The notes below the pieces were generated by a model. It was not told the origin of the DNA and ran no database searches. It saw only the letters and a list, made by a program, of their open reading frames with translations. From the NCBI GenBank assembly GCA_016194635.1, contig JACQBC010000013.1, forward strand, positions 34,741 to 98,740: 64,000 bases of DNA. Direction: 5' to 3'. Each line of letters opens with the position of its first letter. The first letter of the stretch is position 1. A program made the position numbers and the translations under genes. This document shows positions 16,659 to 25,925 of the stretch, one piece after another. The stretch comes from Gammaproteobacteria bacterium. GTDB lineage: Bacteria; Pseudomonadota; Gammaproteobacteria; UBA6429; Thiohalophilaceae.

Positions 16659-18851
16659 ATGAAAACCGAAACTAAATTTAATATCAGTCGGCGGCATTTC
16701 CTGGTCTCCACCCTGGGGGCGGGGGCAGGACTCACCCTCGGTGTGTATCTGAGCGGTTGTAGCAATGACAAAGATAAGGCGCCGCTAAACACATCGAGCC
16801 ATCAACCTCAAACCCTCTTTGAACCCAACGCGTTTGTGCGGATTCGCCCCGACAATAGCGTCACGGTGGTGATTAAACATTTGGAAATGGGCCAGGGCAC
16901 CTATACCGGCTTGGCCACCTTGGTAGCGGAAGAACTCGACGCCGCGTGGGATCAAATCAAGGTGGAATCCGCCCCGGCCAATGCCAAGTTGTACAGCAAT
17001 TTATTTTGGGGCGCGCAAGGCACCGGCGGGAGTTCGGCCATCGCCAATTCGTACATGCAAATGCGCCAAGCGGGCGCCACCGCGCGCGCCATGTTGGTCG
17101 CCGCCGCCGCCAAGCGCTGGAATGTAAAACCCGCGGAGGTCCATGTCAGTGCCGGTAAACTTTCCCATGCCAGCGGTAAAAGCGCGAGTTTTGGTGAACT
17201 CGCCGAGGCCGCCGCCAAAGAGCCCATTCCAGCGGAAGTGCCGGTAAAAGATCCCAAGGATTTTCATCTCATCGGTCAAACCCTGCCGCGCAAGGATACT
17301 CCGGATAAAGTCCACGCCAAGGCGATCTATACCCAGGATATAAAATTACCCGCGATGCTCACCGCCCTGGTCTTGCATCCACCGCGCTTTGGCGCGCGGT
17401 TGCAATCCGTCGATGACAGCGAAGCTAAAAAGATCCCCGGTGTTCAGCACGTGGTGATGATCCCCACCGGCGTGGCCGTGGTCGCCACCGATTTCTGGAC
17501 AGCCAAGCGTGGCCGTGATGCGCTCAAACCGCAATGGGATGAAAGCCAAGCGCTGCGTAAAAGTTCGGAACAGATCCGGGAGGATTACCGCCAATTGGCC
17601 GAGAAACCGGGCACGGTGGCGGTAAATAACGGTGATACCACCGCCACGTTCAAACACGCCGCCAAGACGATCTCGGCCGAATACGATTTTCCCTTCTTGG
17701 CCCACGCCACCATGGAACCGATGAATTGCGTGGTACAGCTGCAACCCAATCAATGCGAGTTATGGTACGGCGCGCAGATCCAAACCATGGATCAAATGGC
17801 GTTGGCGAAATTACTCAACCTGACCCCCGAGCAAATTAAAATTAATACGCTGTACGCGGGCGGTTCGTTCGGCCGGCGCGCGAATCCGCAATCGGATTAT
17901 GTATTGGAAGCGGCCAACATCGCCAAGGCGCTCAACCTCAACACCCCGATAAAACTGCTGTGGACACGCGAAGACGATATGCGCGCGGGATTCTACCGTC
18001 CCTTGTATTACCATCAAATCAAGGCGGGCTTGGATAAAACGGGCATGCCGGTCGCATGGCAACACCGGATCGTCGGCCAATCGATCTTGGCCGGCACCGG
18101 TTTCGAGTCGGCCATGGTGAAAAACGGCGTCGATGCGACCTCGGTAGAAGGCGCGAGTAATTTGCCCTATCACATTGCCAATCTACACGTCGATTTACAT
18201 TCGCCAACCTTGCCCGTGCCGGTGCAATGGTGGCGGTCGGTCGGCTCGACCCACAACGCTTATGTGGTGGAAACCTTTATCGACCAGCTGGCCAGCACGG
18301 CCAAACAAGACCCGGTCGCGTACCGCCGTGCCTTACTCAAGGATCACCCGCGTCACTTAGCGGTACTCAACCTCGCTGCTGAAAAAGCCGGTTGGGATAA
18401 TAAACCCCTGGGCAAAGACCGTGGTCGGGGTATCGCGGTGCACGAATCGTTTAATACCTTTGTGGCGCAAGTGGCCGAGGTCACCCTGCACGCCGATAAA
18501 ACCTTTAGCGTGGACCGCGTGGTGATCGCGGTGGATTGTGGCGTCGCCGTGAATCCCGATGTGATCCGCGCGCAAATGGAAGGGGGCATGGGTTATGGTT
18601 TGTCCGCGGCCTTAAGCGGCAAGATCAGCTTGCGCGATGGACAGGTCGAACAGTCCAACTTCCATGATTACCCAGTGCTGCGTATGCCGCAAATGCCCAC
18701 CAGCGTCGAGGTCTACATCGTCCCCTCGGCCGAACCCCCCACCGGGGTAGGAGAACCCGGCACGCCGGTAATCGCACCGGCCTTGGCCAACGCCATCGCC
18801 AACGCTACCGGCAAACGTTACTACGCCTTGCCGTTACCCACGGCGGTTTAA
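16659..18851 (+). CDS. molybdopterin-binding large subunit of aldehyde oxidase/isoquinoline oxidoreductase family
   Basis: 730 residues. N-terminal Tat signal '[19 protein letters not shown]' (RRxFL) followed by 'LSGC', so it is exported folded and may be lipid-anchored. Family motifs: '[20 protein letters not shown]', '[14 protein letters not shown]', '[12 protein letters not shown]', '[15 protein letters not shown]', 'VQWWRSVGS', and near the end '[20 protein letters not shown]' containing the catalytic glutamate (GEPGT). It oxidises an aldehyde or N-heterocycle by hydroxylation. The 2Fe-2S subunit is immediately upstream and the XdhC chaperone downstream. Ribosome site CAAGGAG. Confidence 0.93.
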   Translation: MKTETKFNISRRHFLVSTLGAGAGLTLGVYLSGCSNDKDKAPLNTSSHQPQTLFEPNAFVRIRPDNSVTVVIKHLEMGQGTYTGLATLVAEELDAAWDQIKVESAPANAKLYSNLFWGAQGTGGSSAIANSYMQMRQAGATARAMLVAAAAKRWNVKPAEVHVSAGKLSHASGKSASFGELAEAAAKEPIPAEVPVKDPKDFHLIGQTLPRKDTPDKVHAKAIYTQDIKLPAMLTALVLHPPRFGARLQSVDDSEAKKIPGVQHVVMIPTGVAVVATDFWTAKRGRDALKPQWDESQALRKSSEQIREDYRQLAEKPGTVAVNNGDTTATFKHAAKTISAEYDFPFLAHATMEPMNCVVQLQPNQCELWYGAQIQTMDQMALAKLLNLTPEQIKINTLYAGGSFGRRANPQSDYVLEAANIAKALNLNTPIKLLWTREDDMRAGFYRPLYYHQIKAGLDKTGMPVAWQHRIVGQSILAGTGFESAMVKNGVDATSVEGASNLPYHIANLHVDLHSPTLPVPVQWWRSVGSTHNAYVVETFIDQLASTAKQDPVAYRRALLKDHPRHLAVLNLAAEKAGWDNKPLGKDRGRGIAVHESFNTFVAQVAEVTLHADKTFSVDRVVIAVDCGVAVNPDVIRAQMEGGMGYGLSAALSGKISLRDGQVEQSNFHDYPVLRMPQMPTSVEVYIVPSAEPPTGVGEPGTPVIAPALANAIANATGKRYYALPLPTAV

Positions 18852-18939
18852 TTTCCACAGCCGCAGCTTTCGGGCAGGACAACCACAGGGATGTGGTAGC
18901 ACCGCAAACAACTGTTATGCGCATTACTACGGGCATAAG

Positions 18940-19917
18940 ATGCACTACGACACCGATCGCGAAATTTTACACCAGGCCTGCCGCTGGCTAAGCGCGGGAC
19001 AGCGCGTCGCCTTGGTCACCGTGGCTAGAACCTGGGGCTCGTCACCGCGTCCGGCGGGATCCTTGCTGCTGATGCGTGCCGACGGTATACACCTGGGCTC
19101 GGTCTCCGGCGGTTGCGTGGAAGAGGATTTAGTCCGCCGTTATAAACACAATCAACTCGCGACAGGTTATCCCACCGTGGTCGACTACGGTGTTGATCAT
19201 CAACAGGCCAGTCGGTTGGGTTTACCCTGTGGCGGACGGTTGGAATTAGTCATCGAACAACTCGACGACCCTGCCCCGCTGCAACTCTTGCTGGAAAAAA
19301 TTCAACGCGGTGAATTGGTAACCCGACGCGTGTGTTTACGTAGCGGCGAAGTCAATTTACACCCAGCGGGCCGCAACGAGGAATTTAGTTACAACAACAA
19401 CGAACTGCGCAAGGTATTCGGGCCGAATTGGCACATGTTATTGATCGGCGCGGGGCATTTATCACAGTACGTGGCGCAACTGGGCGTAATGTTGAATTAT
19501 CACGTTATCCTCTGTGATCCGCGTGAAGAATACCAACATACCTGGACAAACGACGCCGTAGCGTTTACCTCCGCCATGCCCGATGACGCTGTGTTATCCA
19601 TGGCGCAACATCCGCGCAGCATTGTACTGGCCTTGACGCATGATCCCAAACTCGACGACATGGCCTTGATGCAGGCCCTCACCCAGGACATTTTTTACGT
19701 CGGCGCACTGGGGTCACGCCGGAATAATATGGCGCGCCGTGAACGGCTACTTAAAATCGGTGTGAACCCCAAACAACTGGAAAAACTCCATGCCCCCGTC
19801 GGCCTGCCCATCGGCAGCCACACCCCGCCGGAAATCGCCGTCGCCATCCTGGCCGAAATCACCGCCACCCGGCACCAGGTGCTGCTCAAGACCCGCGATT
19901 TGTTGCTATACGGTTAA
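18940..19917 (+). CDS. xdhC: XdhC/CoxI family Mo-cofactor maturation protein
   Basis: 325 residues. N-terminal XdhC/CoxI domain ('LVTVARTWGSSPRPAGSLLL', 'GSVSGGCVEEDL') and C-terminal Rossmann-type XdhC domain ('MLLIGAGHLSQYVAQLGVML', 'VGALGSRRNNMARRERLLK', 'GLPIGSHTPPEIAVAILAEI'). The family binds Mo cofactor, adds the terminal sulfur with a cysteine desulfurase, and inserts it into the partner enzyme, here probably the Mo subunit upstream. Weak ribosome site. The last ~130 bases recur in decayed form at 23478-23610. The nucleotidyltransferase that often follows xdhC is missing; a propeller fragment begins at once. Confidence 0.92.
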   Translation: MHYDTDREILHQACRWLSAGQRVALVTVARTWGSSPRPAGSLLLMRADGIHLGSVSGGCVEEDLVRRYKHNQLATGYPTVVDYGVDHQQASRLGLPCGGRLELVIEQLDDPAPLQLLLEKIQRGELVTRRVCLRSGEVNLHPAGRNEEFSYNNNELRKVFGPNWHMLLIGAGHLSQYVAQLGVMLNYHVILCDPREEYQHTWTNDAVAFTSAMPDDAVLSMAQHPRSIVLALTHDPKLDDMALMQALTQDIFYVGALGSRRNNMARRERLLKIGVNPKQLEKLHAPVGLPIGSHTPPEIAVAILAEITATRHQVLLKTRDLLLYG

Positions 19918-19936
19918 TGATTCAACGCCTGGTACC

Positions 19937-21910
19937 TTGGCCGGTGCCTCGTTTTCACTATACCTGTTAGCTTATGATTCTTCGTCGCAACTTGCGCTCT
20001 GGAAAGTCGATGGCATAACGGCTACCAGGATCAAGAATATCGGCGTAAATTACTCTGAAACCCATCTGTTTATGTATAACGGCTATCTAACTTTCATGGA
20101 TACAGACGTGAATAATATCATCGGATTATGGCGGACCGATGGTACGACGGTTTCAAATGTGCTTAACGCAACAAGCATGGGGTTGACAAATTTATCCAAT
20201 TTTATTGAGTTTAACGGCAATCTGTATTTTACGGCAGCCGATTCAACGAATGGCAATGAGTTACGTCGGTTTGATGGTACAACCACCTATCTCGTCAGTG
20301 ATATTAATCCAACAGGATCGAGCTCACCCTATTATCTCAACACCAATGGCAAACGCCTTTATTTTATGGCAACCAATGACGGTACTCATTATCATCTGTG
20401 GGAAACGGACGGTTCTCAGTCCCCAGCAGTATCCGGCACCGACCCAACTGATGTAACTCAGAACAGTGTGGATATCTACACTACCGGTGCCAATGTGTAT
20501 ATACGCTACAACACGAATACTACCCAGCAATTGTGGGTGGACGATTCGAGTCTGCATCGTGTCGCAGATCTTACTAAGTATGGGACCAACTCCAGCCTCA
20601 GTTATCCGTATAATTTTGTAACTGTAAATAATGATCTGTATTTCCTTGCGGATGACGGCAACGGCGGCACTGAAATATGGCTCGCCACTGGCCCAAACAA
20701 AACTCGTGTTACCGACATCAATACCACAGGCAATGGGAATAACCTTTATTTGATCGCCGGCTATAACGGTTATGCTTATTTTTCCCGTCACTCCACGGTG
20801 ATTAATGATGACGAGTTATGGCGTACAAACGGCACGATCACCGAACCCGTGCATGAAACCGCAACCGGTAATTCGATAATACCATTTAATCCCCTAACAA
20901 CTAATATTACTGCACCAACGGTAATCTTTAATAACGCGTTATATTGTTTCGGTCATTCTGTCACAACTAACACCTATGTTTTGTACCGTGTCGATGGTAC
21001 GACCACACAGATCGTCGCAACGCTGGCGCCGATCACGGCCTCCCTGACTCAATCCGCCTTGCACCTGGCGGTGTTGAATGGATCGTTGTATTTTAGTGCC
21101 CTTGATCAAACAACCGGTACTGAACTGTGGCGCACGAATGGCATGACCACCTCCATCGTTAAAGACATTAACACAACGGGCAGCAGCTCGCCGGAGGAAC
21201 TCACCGCGGCGGGCAAATTACTGTATTTCACGGCGGATGATGGGGTCAACGGCCGGGTGTTATGGCAATCCGACGGCAGCACCACCACCATGGTGACCGA
21301 CGCCAATGGCAAGCCCTTCAGCAATGTAAATGCTTTAATCGGCGCGGCGAATAGTCTTTACTTTTCCGTAGGCAGTAGCGCTTCAGGCACCAGCCTCTGG
21401 CATACAGACGGTGCAGTACCTCTGGCCATCGATTTATCACACATGAACACGGTTATCTTCATCAACAATTACTCCACGTACGGAGACTACTTAATCATAC
21501 ATACGGCCTTTGATGCCTGGATAACAAATGGCGGCCCTTTATTGAATTTAGCCAATGGCGCGATTAACACACCCCAAGAGTATGCCGGTTGGCTTTACTA
21601 CGGTGACTACGCAGGTTTATTCCGAACCAATGGTTCAGTGGTCGAACCGGTTAGTTATCCAAATTTTGGATTTCGTTATGACGCAAATTTTGCTGTAGTA
21701 AACAATCTGCTCTTTTTCGCCGGCGGCGATGAAAGTCACGGTCAAGGGTTATGGTATACCGATGGCTCAACCCTAAATAGAGTAGACATGCCCAATCCGA
21801 GTGGCCAAGGTGTTTATATCGATTCAATCATTGGCGCGAGTAATCAAATTTATTTTCTGGGGTCCAATGCTTTATTTGGTACAGAATTTTGGGTGGCACA
21901 AATACCCTAA
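19937..21910 (+). CDS. ELWxxDGT-repeat beta-propeller protein, N-terminus missing or uncertain
   Basis: About 657 residues of repeated units with the pattern 'ELWRTNGMTTSIVKDINTTG' and 'LYFTADDGVNGRVLWQSDGS', matching the ELWxxDGT repeat that builds large secreted propellers. At least ten units are visible. No signal peptide is seen: the frame stays open into the 3' end of xdhC, and that upstream part is only an off-frame shadow of xdhC. I therefore set a provisional TTG start at 19937, without a ribosome site. It is probably a 5'-truncated gene fused to this spot by recombination. The last repeat is followed by 'FWVAQIP' and a stop. Confidence 0.6.
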   Translation: MAGASFSLYLLAYDSSSQLALWKVDGITATRIKNIGVNYSETHLFMYNGYLTFMDTDVNNIIGLWRTDGTTVSNVLNATSMGLTNLSNFIEFNGNLYFTAADSTNGNELRRFDGTTTYLVSDINPTGSSSPYYLNTNGKRLYFMATNDGTHYHLWETDGSQSPAVSGTDPTDVTQNSVDIYTTGANVYIRYNTNTTQQLWVDDSSLHRVADLTKYGTNSSLSYPYNFVTVNNDLYFLADDGNGGTEIWLATGPNKTRVTDINTTGNGNNLYLIAGYNGYAYFSRHSTVINDDELWRTNGTITEPVHETATGNSIIPFNPLTTNITAPTVIFNNALYCFGHSVTTNTYVLYRVDGTTTQIVATLAPITASLTQSALHLAVLNGSLYFSALDQTTGTELWRTNGMTTSIVKDINTTGSSSPEELTAAGKLLYFTADDGVNGRVLWQSDGSTTTMVTDANGKPFSNVNALIGAANSLYFSVGSSASGTSLWHTDGAVPLAIDLSHMNTVIFINNYSTYGDYLIIHTAFDAWITNGGPLLNLANGAINTPQEYAGWLYYGDYAGLFRTNGSVVEPVSYPNFGFRYDANFAVVNNLLFFAGGDESHGQGLWYTDGSTLNRVDMPNPSGQGVYIDSIIGASNQIYFLGSNALFGTEFWVAQIP

Positions 21911-22011
21911 AATTTTATCGTCGCAATCAAAACCTCATCATAGCCGGGAATTGCCCTCCTGGCTGAGATCGTGCCGCCCAGCATTAGGCATCAGCGCTCT
22001 TTCGTTCGCAA

Positions 22012-22737
22012 TTGAACCAATATATTAAGGATAAAAACATCATTCACCTAAAAAATCACCTTATCACTGGAAAATGTACTCTTAGCACTATAACGGCCAT
22101 AAAATACTTTCAATCAAATTATTTGGGAATGATAAAACCAGATGGCCGTATAGATATAAATGGTAAAACCATTAGTGCATTAGAAGAATTTCAGCGGGCT
22201 ATACTACAAGTAACAGGGGATGGTTCAGCCACTGATCCGCGTAAACTTAAAACACGCGATGCGATTATTCAAGTCTATGGTGGGATCTCCACGACCAATG
22301 AGTGGGTAAATGCCAGTAAATATTTGTCTCTATACACTATAGATTCCTCAATTATAAATAATCCAAGTTATAACTGTATTAATGTTTACCACCCAAATAA
22401 AAGTAAGCTAGACAAATTTTGGTGTCATAAGGCCATGCATCCATTTTTATCTAAGGCTTTTGAGAATTTAAAGACAAATAATTTGTTGTCCGAATTAAAA
22501 GAATTTGGTGGTTATCATAATGTTAGAGCGACACGCGGAACCAACTATTGGTCAGCTCATTCTTGGGCATTAGCAATTGATATTAATATTACCGAGAATC
22601 CCCTTAATGCTGAACCAAAATTGTCAAAAAAGTTTGTAGAATGTTTTAAAAACGCGGGATTTGGCTGGGGTGGGGATTATAAACGAAAAGACGGCATGCA
22701 TTTTACAATAGCGGGTTTTGATATTCCTAAGACGTAG
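22012..22737 (+). CDS. M15-type peptidase (D-Ala-D-Ala carboxypeptidase/endolysin-like)
   Basis: 241 residues. The C-terminal half has the M15 zinc-peptidase motifs: 'YWSAHSWALAIDINI' (SxHxxGxAxD type, with W-A in place of the usual G) near 185-200 and 'YKRKDGMHF' (final His ligand) near 228. The N-terminal 'TAIKYFQSNYLGMIKPDGRI' to 'ALEEFQRAIL' resembles a peptidoglycan-binding repeat. It would cut peptide cross-links or stems of peptidoglycan. No signal peptide is seen, as in phage endolysins and secreted effectors. Start assigned to TTG 22012 with low certainty. Strongly AT-rich, unlike the flanking genes, so probably acquired. The next gene encodes a small secreted protein. Confidence 0.75.
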   Translation: MNQYIKDKNIIHLKNHLITGKCTLSTITAIKYFQSNYLGMIKPDGRIDINGKTISALEEFQRAILQVTGDGSATDPRKLKTRDAIIQVYGGISTTNEWVNASKYLSLYTIDSSIINNPSYNCINVYHPNKSKLDKFWCHKAMHPFLSKAFENLKTNNLLSELKEFGGYHNVRATRGTNYWSAHSWALAIDINITENPLNAEPKLSKKFVECFKNAGFGWGGDYKRKDGMHFTIAGFDIPKT

Positions 22738-22778
22738 TAAATACCGCACAAGTAGCAATAATTAGGAGCTAATTTTTT

Positions 22779-23324
22779 ATGAGGAATACGAACATCGGAA
22801 TTGTGCAGTACCTTCTGTTTTTATTGGTGTCGTGTAATTCACATGGTGCGGTTGATGAAGATATACAGTACACTCATTTGAGAGACTGCAAAGAAAGGAT
22901 CGAAAATGTAAACGCGGCTTTTTCAGAACTGGTATGTCCAAAAATCGGGGCGTATGATGTGATTATAAAGAAACAGAGTCCGCAGTTTATTACTATTGTG
23001 CTTAATGCCGACCATCACGAGATAGCATCAAATTTTGTTTTGCTTACCAACGAGCTACCCATTGAATACGGAAAAACCATTGAATGGCATTTGAAAAACA
23101 AATCACCAAAATATTTAGTCTTCAGACTTGCATGGGGCACAGAGGCAAAACCATTCGAAATGGTAGAACGATTGGTGATTAATCTGGTGAGTAAGGACAA
23201 AATATGTCCGATAGCCATGGTAAACACTAAAACTGTAAAGAATGCCAACCAAAAAATACGGGACTTACTAGAGACTGAATTATCGACCATTAGCAGCTGC
23301 CCAACTTCAATTCAGAGTTACTAA
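22779..23324 (+). CDS. small secreted protein of unknown function (AT-rich)
   Basis: 181 residues. Signal segment 'IGIVQYLLFLLVSCNSHGAV' contains a cysteine that could be a lipobox (LVSC). The mature part has cysteines in pairs and no recognised family. Same AT-rich composition and 41 bases after the M15 peptidase gene, so probably co-transcribed; a peptidase/inhibitor or effector/immunity pair is possible but unproven. AGGAG precedes the ATG by 11 bases. The last codons (TAC TAA) lie inside palindromic repeat B, so the repeat supplies the stop codon. Confidence 0.65.
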   Translation: MRNTNIGIVQYLLFLLVSCNSHGAVDEDIQYTHLRDCKERIENVNAAFSELVCPKIGAYDVIIKKQSPQFITIVLNADHHEIASNFVLLTNELPIEYGKTIEWHLKNKSPKYLVFRLAWGTEAKPFEMVERLVINLVSKDKICPIAMVNTKTVKNANQKIRDLLETELSTISSCPTSIQSY

Positions 23325-23449
23325 TGAATCACATGGAAAGGAACCCTCCCACCAAGACACGCCGTCAATACCTCCCTGTAGGCTCGACAGCAGCATCCCT
23401 GCGGCTGACGGTCTTGGTGGGAGGGTATCCTTTCCATGTGACTCAATAA
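23318..23449. repeat. palindromic repeat B (family 1, inverted copy)
   Basis: 132 bp. Ends CACATGGAAAGGAACCCTCCC and GGGAGGGTATCCTTTCCATGTG pair almost perfectly. The core is in the opposite orientation to copies A and C. Overlaps the stop codon of the gene ending at 23324. Confidence 0.88.
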
Positions 23450-23477
23450 TATTAAAGCGGGCTTATAGATAAAGGTA

Positions 23478-23610
23478 AAGTTGCATCACACCCTGTGGGC
23501 CTGCCGCCCATCGCCAACCACGCCCGGAAATCGCCATCGCCATTTGACCGGATCACCGCCGGCCGGTGCCCGGTGCTGCTCAAGACCCACGGGCTTTGGT
23601 TGTACTGCTC
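23478..23610 (+). pseudogene. decayed copy of the xdhC 3' end
   Basis: The stretch GGCCTGCCGCCCATCG ... CGGAAATCGCCATCGCCAT ... GGTGCTGCTCAAGACCC aligns with the last ~130 bases of xdhC (about 19785-19915) over its whole length with scattered substitutions and small indels. No open frame remains. The two copies flank the propeller, M15 and small secreted protein genes. Confidence 0.8.
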
Positions 23611-23652
23611 GTATCACAAGGGTTTTTGTTGTAAGTATGTGTTGGCGAGAAC

Positions 23653-23750
23653 CCAAGGAGGTGACACGCTGTAAATACGTCCTTGTACGCTCGACGGCGC
23701 CTGTCGCCCTCGGGCGCCTCCGGACGTATTTATAGCGTGTCACCGCTTGG
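23653..23750. repeat. palindromic repeat D (family 2)
   Basis: CCAAGGAGGTGACACGCTG (23653-23671) followed by TAAATACGTCC pairs with GGACGTATTTATAGCGTGTC and ACCGCTTGG (to 23750). The left arm and the TGTGTTGGCG before it match repeat E at 30160-30210 in inverted orientation. Confidence 0.85.
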
Positions 23751-23848
23751 AGGCATCTACCCGCACCGCTACTGCTATCCACTATTAATGCTATTTCAAA
23801 TAAAAAATAATTGATTTATTGTGAACTGTCTCGCGGAAATATCCAACC

Positions 23849-23872
23849 AACGCCTGGTTATAACCAAGCGTT
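23849..23872. promoter_or_regulatory. 24-bp palindrome, possible operator
   Basis: AACGCCTGGTTA / TAACCAAGCGTT is symmetric with one mismatch, centred about 130 bases upstream of the membrane protein gene at 23988. It fits a dimeric regulator site; no regulator is identified. Confidence 0.4.
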
Positions 23873-23987
23873 ATCCGGTTGCAGCTTTTCCCCTGTCGAA
23901 TTCTGGGTGTTCTACCTATTGCGAGGGATGTATCGATCGTTCATTTTCGCCCTTCTTCTTTAGCCAAAATAATCGCGAGGTAGCGGC

Positions 23988-24995
23988 ATGTCGAATAAGA
24001 GCACGTCACAGGGTTTCTTAGGGGTTTTAGGCCAGATCTTCTGGCATATTGTTGTGGTGCTATTGGCCGCGAGTATCGCGTTCTCGTTGCCTTCCATGGC
24101 CAAATACATCCTGTACGGGTGGTGGCCACGGGTGGCGGGGGACACAAATTTATTACTAGTCACGGAAATCGCTTTCGCCTCGGTGCTAATGTTGCTGTTC
24201 CATCTCATCAGGATCATCTGGATCAACCGGAAGTGCGTGACGCACGCAAAACTGGCGGCGTTGGTTCACGCCCGTACTACCCACAAAAACTGGCTAAGCC
24301 GTTGGCGCGAGCGAGGTTTGACCCGACGCTTTCCCGCGGCGCGCGACGCGTTTATCCTGACCTTAACCGGCTACGATACTTTTTTGGACAAGAATAGCAT
24401 GCTGCATCAGGCGTTGGATAACGTGTACGATATCCGGGTAATGTTGCTTAATCCGATCGGCGCGGTGATGCGCAAACGTATTGAGTCCATGCCGCACGAT
24501 ATCACCCTGGCATCCTTTCAAAGTGAAATTGAGGCCAGCATTGCCTACCTCAAGGGATTGCGCAAAAACGGCAAACGCATCATGCTCAAATTTTATAATC
24601 ACGAACCGTTCTGGAAGGTGATCGTGTTGGACGATCATGTATGGGTGCAACACTGCCACGCAGGTTTTGAGGTAAAACAACAACCGGAATATGTATTCGC
24701 GCTGCAGCACCACGACCCTCGGCAGGGGATGTACGTGCCTTTCTACATGTACTTCTTAGATCGTTGGAATGAGCACCACCATCCCTACTATGATTTTGAT
24801 ACCCATGAACTGGTATACCGTGATTCCACTGGCAGCGAACTATTCCGCGCCCCGTTTGGTGTCCCGCTAGCCAGCCACGTGCGCACTGCTGCGTCTACGA
24901 ACCCGCCGGTAGACCTCGAGGAAGAAGAGTCGCCACCCTCCTCGGAAGTGCCCGTTCATCCTCAATCTGCACAACTAATGCAACCGCTACAGTGA
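23988..24995 (+). CDS. two-helix membrane protein with a soluble C-terminal domain, unknown function
   Basis: 335 residues. Two hydrophobic helices at about 10-32 and 50-76, then a basic region and a cytoplasmic domain from about 110 to 290 with 'FILTLTGYDTFLDKNSMLHQ', 'MLLNPIGAVMRKRIE', and 'FYNHEPFWKVIVLDDHVWVQ' followed by 'HCHAGFEV'. That order (strand, long helix, HEPFW, VxDDHVWVQ) is loosely like phospholipase D-type sensor domains, but I see no complete HKD motif. The last 40 residues are proline- and glutamate-rich and probably disordered. GAGG lies eight bases before the ATG. Stands alone, convergent with the diguanylate cyclase gene. Confidence 0.7.
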   Translation: MSNKSTSQGFLGVLGQIFWHIVVVLLAASIAFSLPSMAKYILYGWWPRVAGDTNLLLVTEIAFASVLMLLFHLIRIIWINRKCVTHAKLAALVHARTTHKNWLSRWRERGLTRRFPAARDAFILTLTGYDTFLDKNSMLHQALDNVYDIRVMLLNPIGAVMRKRIESMPHDITLASFQSEIEASIAYLKGLRKNGKRIMLKFYNHEPFWKVIVLDDHVWVQHCHAGFEVKQQPEYVFALQHHDPRQGMYVPFYMYFLDRWNEHHHPYYDFDTHELVYRDSTGSELFRAPFGVPLASHVRTAASTNPPVDLEEEESPPSSEVPVHPQSAQLMQPLQ

Positions 24996-25035
24996 GCAAT
25001 CCCCTGCAACCAAGCAAGCGCGTTGGGATTCATGC

Positions 25036-25776
25036 CTACGGAATCGGGGTGTCCTCATCCTCACGTCCGGTAAACACTTCGATAGAGACGTTACGTGTGG
25101 ATTTTTTATCTCGGTACATAGCGTGATCCGCCCGCTCGATCAATTCCATATAGGTTCGTCCATCCATGGGATAAATGGCAACCCCGATGCTCGCCGTCAC
25201 CCGAATCGTATAGCCCTCGATCACATAGGGCTTGGCCAGATTCTTGCGCAACTCCGATAACAACACCGGGATACCGATGGGATTGTGGAGGGCTTGCAGT
25301 AGAATAACGAACTCGTCCCCCCCGTAACGGCAAACGGTATCAATACCACGCACGCTCAGGTTGAGACGTTTTGCCACCGCCATCAGAAGCTTATCGCCGT
25401 AGGTATGACCGAGATTGTCGTTAATGTGCTTAAATTCATCCAGATCAAGTAACAGCAGTGCCATCGGTTTATGGTGCCGCTCGGCCTGAGAAGCCGCTTG
25501 CGCAAAGCGATCCTCCAACAGGCTACGGTTGGGAAGCCCGGTCAACCCGTCATGGAACGCCTGGTAACGCACCTTGGTTTCCCGCTGTTTGAGCTCGGCG
25601 CAGTTCTGCTGCAGGAGTTTAAGTTGCTGGTGGGCGAGTTTGAGCTGCTGACGGGTGGTGGTAAGCGCCATGTATAGATCGTTGGGATCGCTGTTCTCGC
25701 CTAAGTTATCATTATCACTAGTAAAAGTGGAACGACTGTCCCTACTCTCTAGAACCGATAAACTATCCTGCGCCAT
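25036..25776 (-). CDS. diguanylate cyclase (GGDEF)
   Basis: 246 residues, no membrane segment. Residues ~33-70 form a coiled coil ('LYMALTTTRQQLKLAHQQLK'), followed by a full GGDEF domain: 'HDGLTGLPNRSLLEDRF', 'LLDLDEFKHINDNLGHTYGD', active site 'CRYGGDEFVILL', and 'ASIGVAIYP'. It makes c-di-GMP from two GTP when dimerised. No RxxD inhibitory site directly before GGDEF is evident (the residues are VRGIDTVCRY). It lies 149 bases downstream of the stressosome operon on the same strand and could be a distal output of it, by analogy with Vibrio stressosome loci that include c-di-GMP proteins; this is inference. Confidence 0.92.
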   Translation of the reverse strand: MAQDSLSVLESRDSRSTFTSDNDNLGENSDPNDLYMALTTTRQQLKLAHQQLKLLQQNCAELKQRETKVRYQAFHDGLTGLPNRSLLEDRFAQAASQAERHHKPMALLLLDLDEFKHINDNLGHTYGDKLLMAVAKRLNLSVRGIDTVCRYGGDEFVILLQALHNPIGIPVLLSELRKNLAKPYVIEGYTIRVTASIGVAIYPMDGRTYMELIERADHAMYRDKKSTRNVSIEVFTGREDEDTPIP

Positions 25777-25925
25777 GGAACCATTCCCCGCCTTTTTTTC
25801 AAAACCCGCGTCAAGATGCGCTATATCGCCGTAAGCAACAATCCATGAAACACCGCACTTGTTGTCAGAAGAATTACTGAACGGAATGTAGATGGATTAC
25901 TGATGTTTAGCGGCTTAAACGCGGG

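Noticed and set aside
19790..19936. Upstream extension of the propeller frame into xdhC
   Set aside because: The extension is off-frame xdhC sequence rich in P, S and R; it contains no signal peptide.
21982..22000. CATTAGGC near 21986 as an attC R' box
   Set aside because: No matching R'' box or paired arms nearby; probably chance.
23486..23782. Open frames across repeat D and the xdhC remnant
   Set aside because: They arise from palindromic and decayed sequence and have no protein features.
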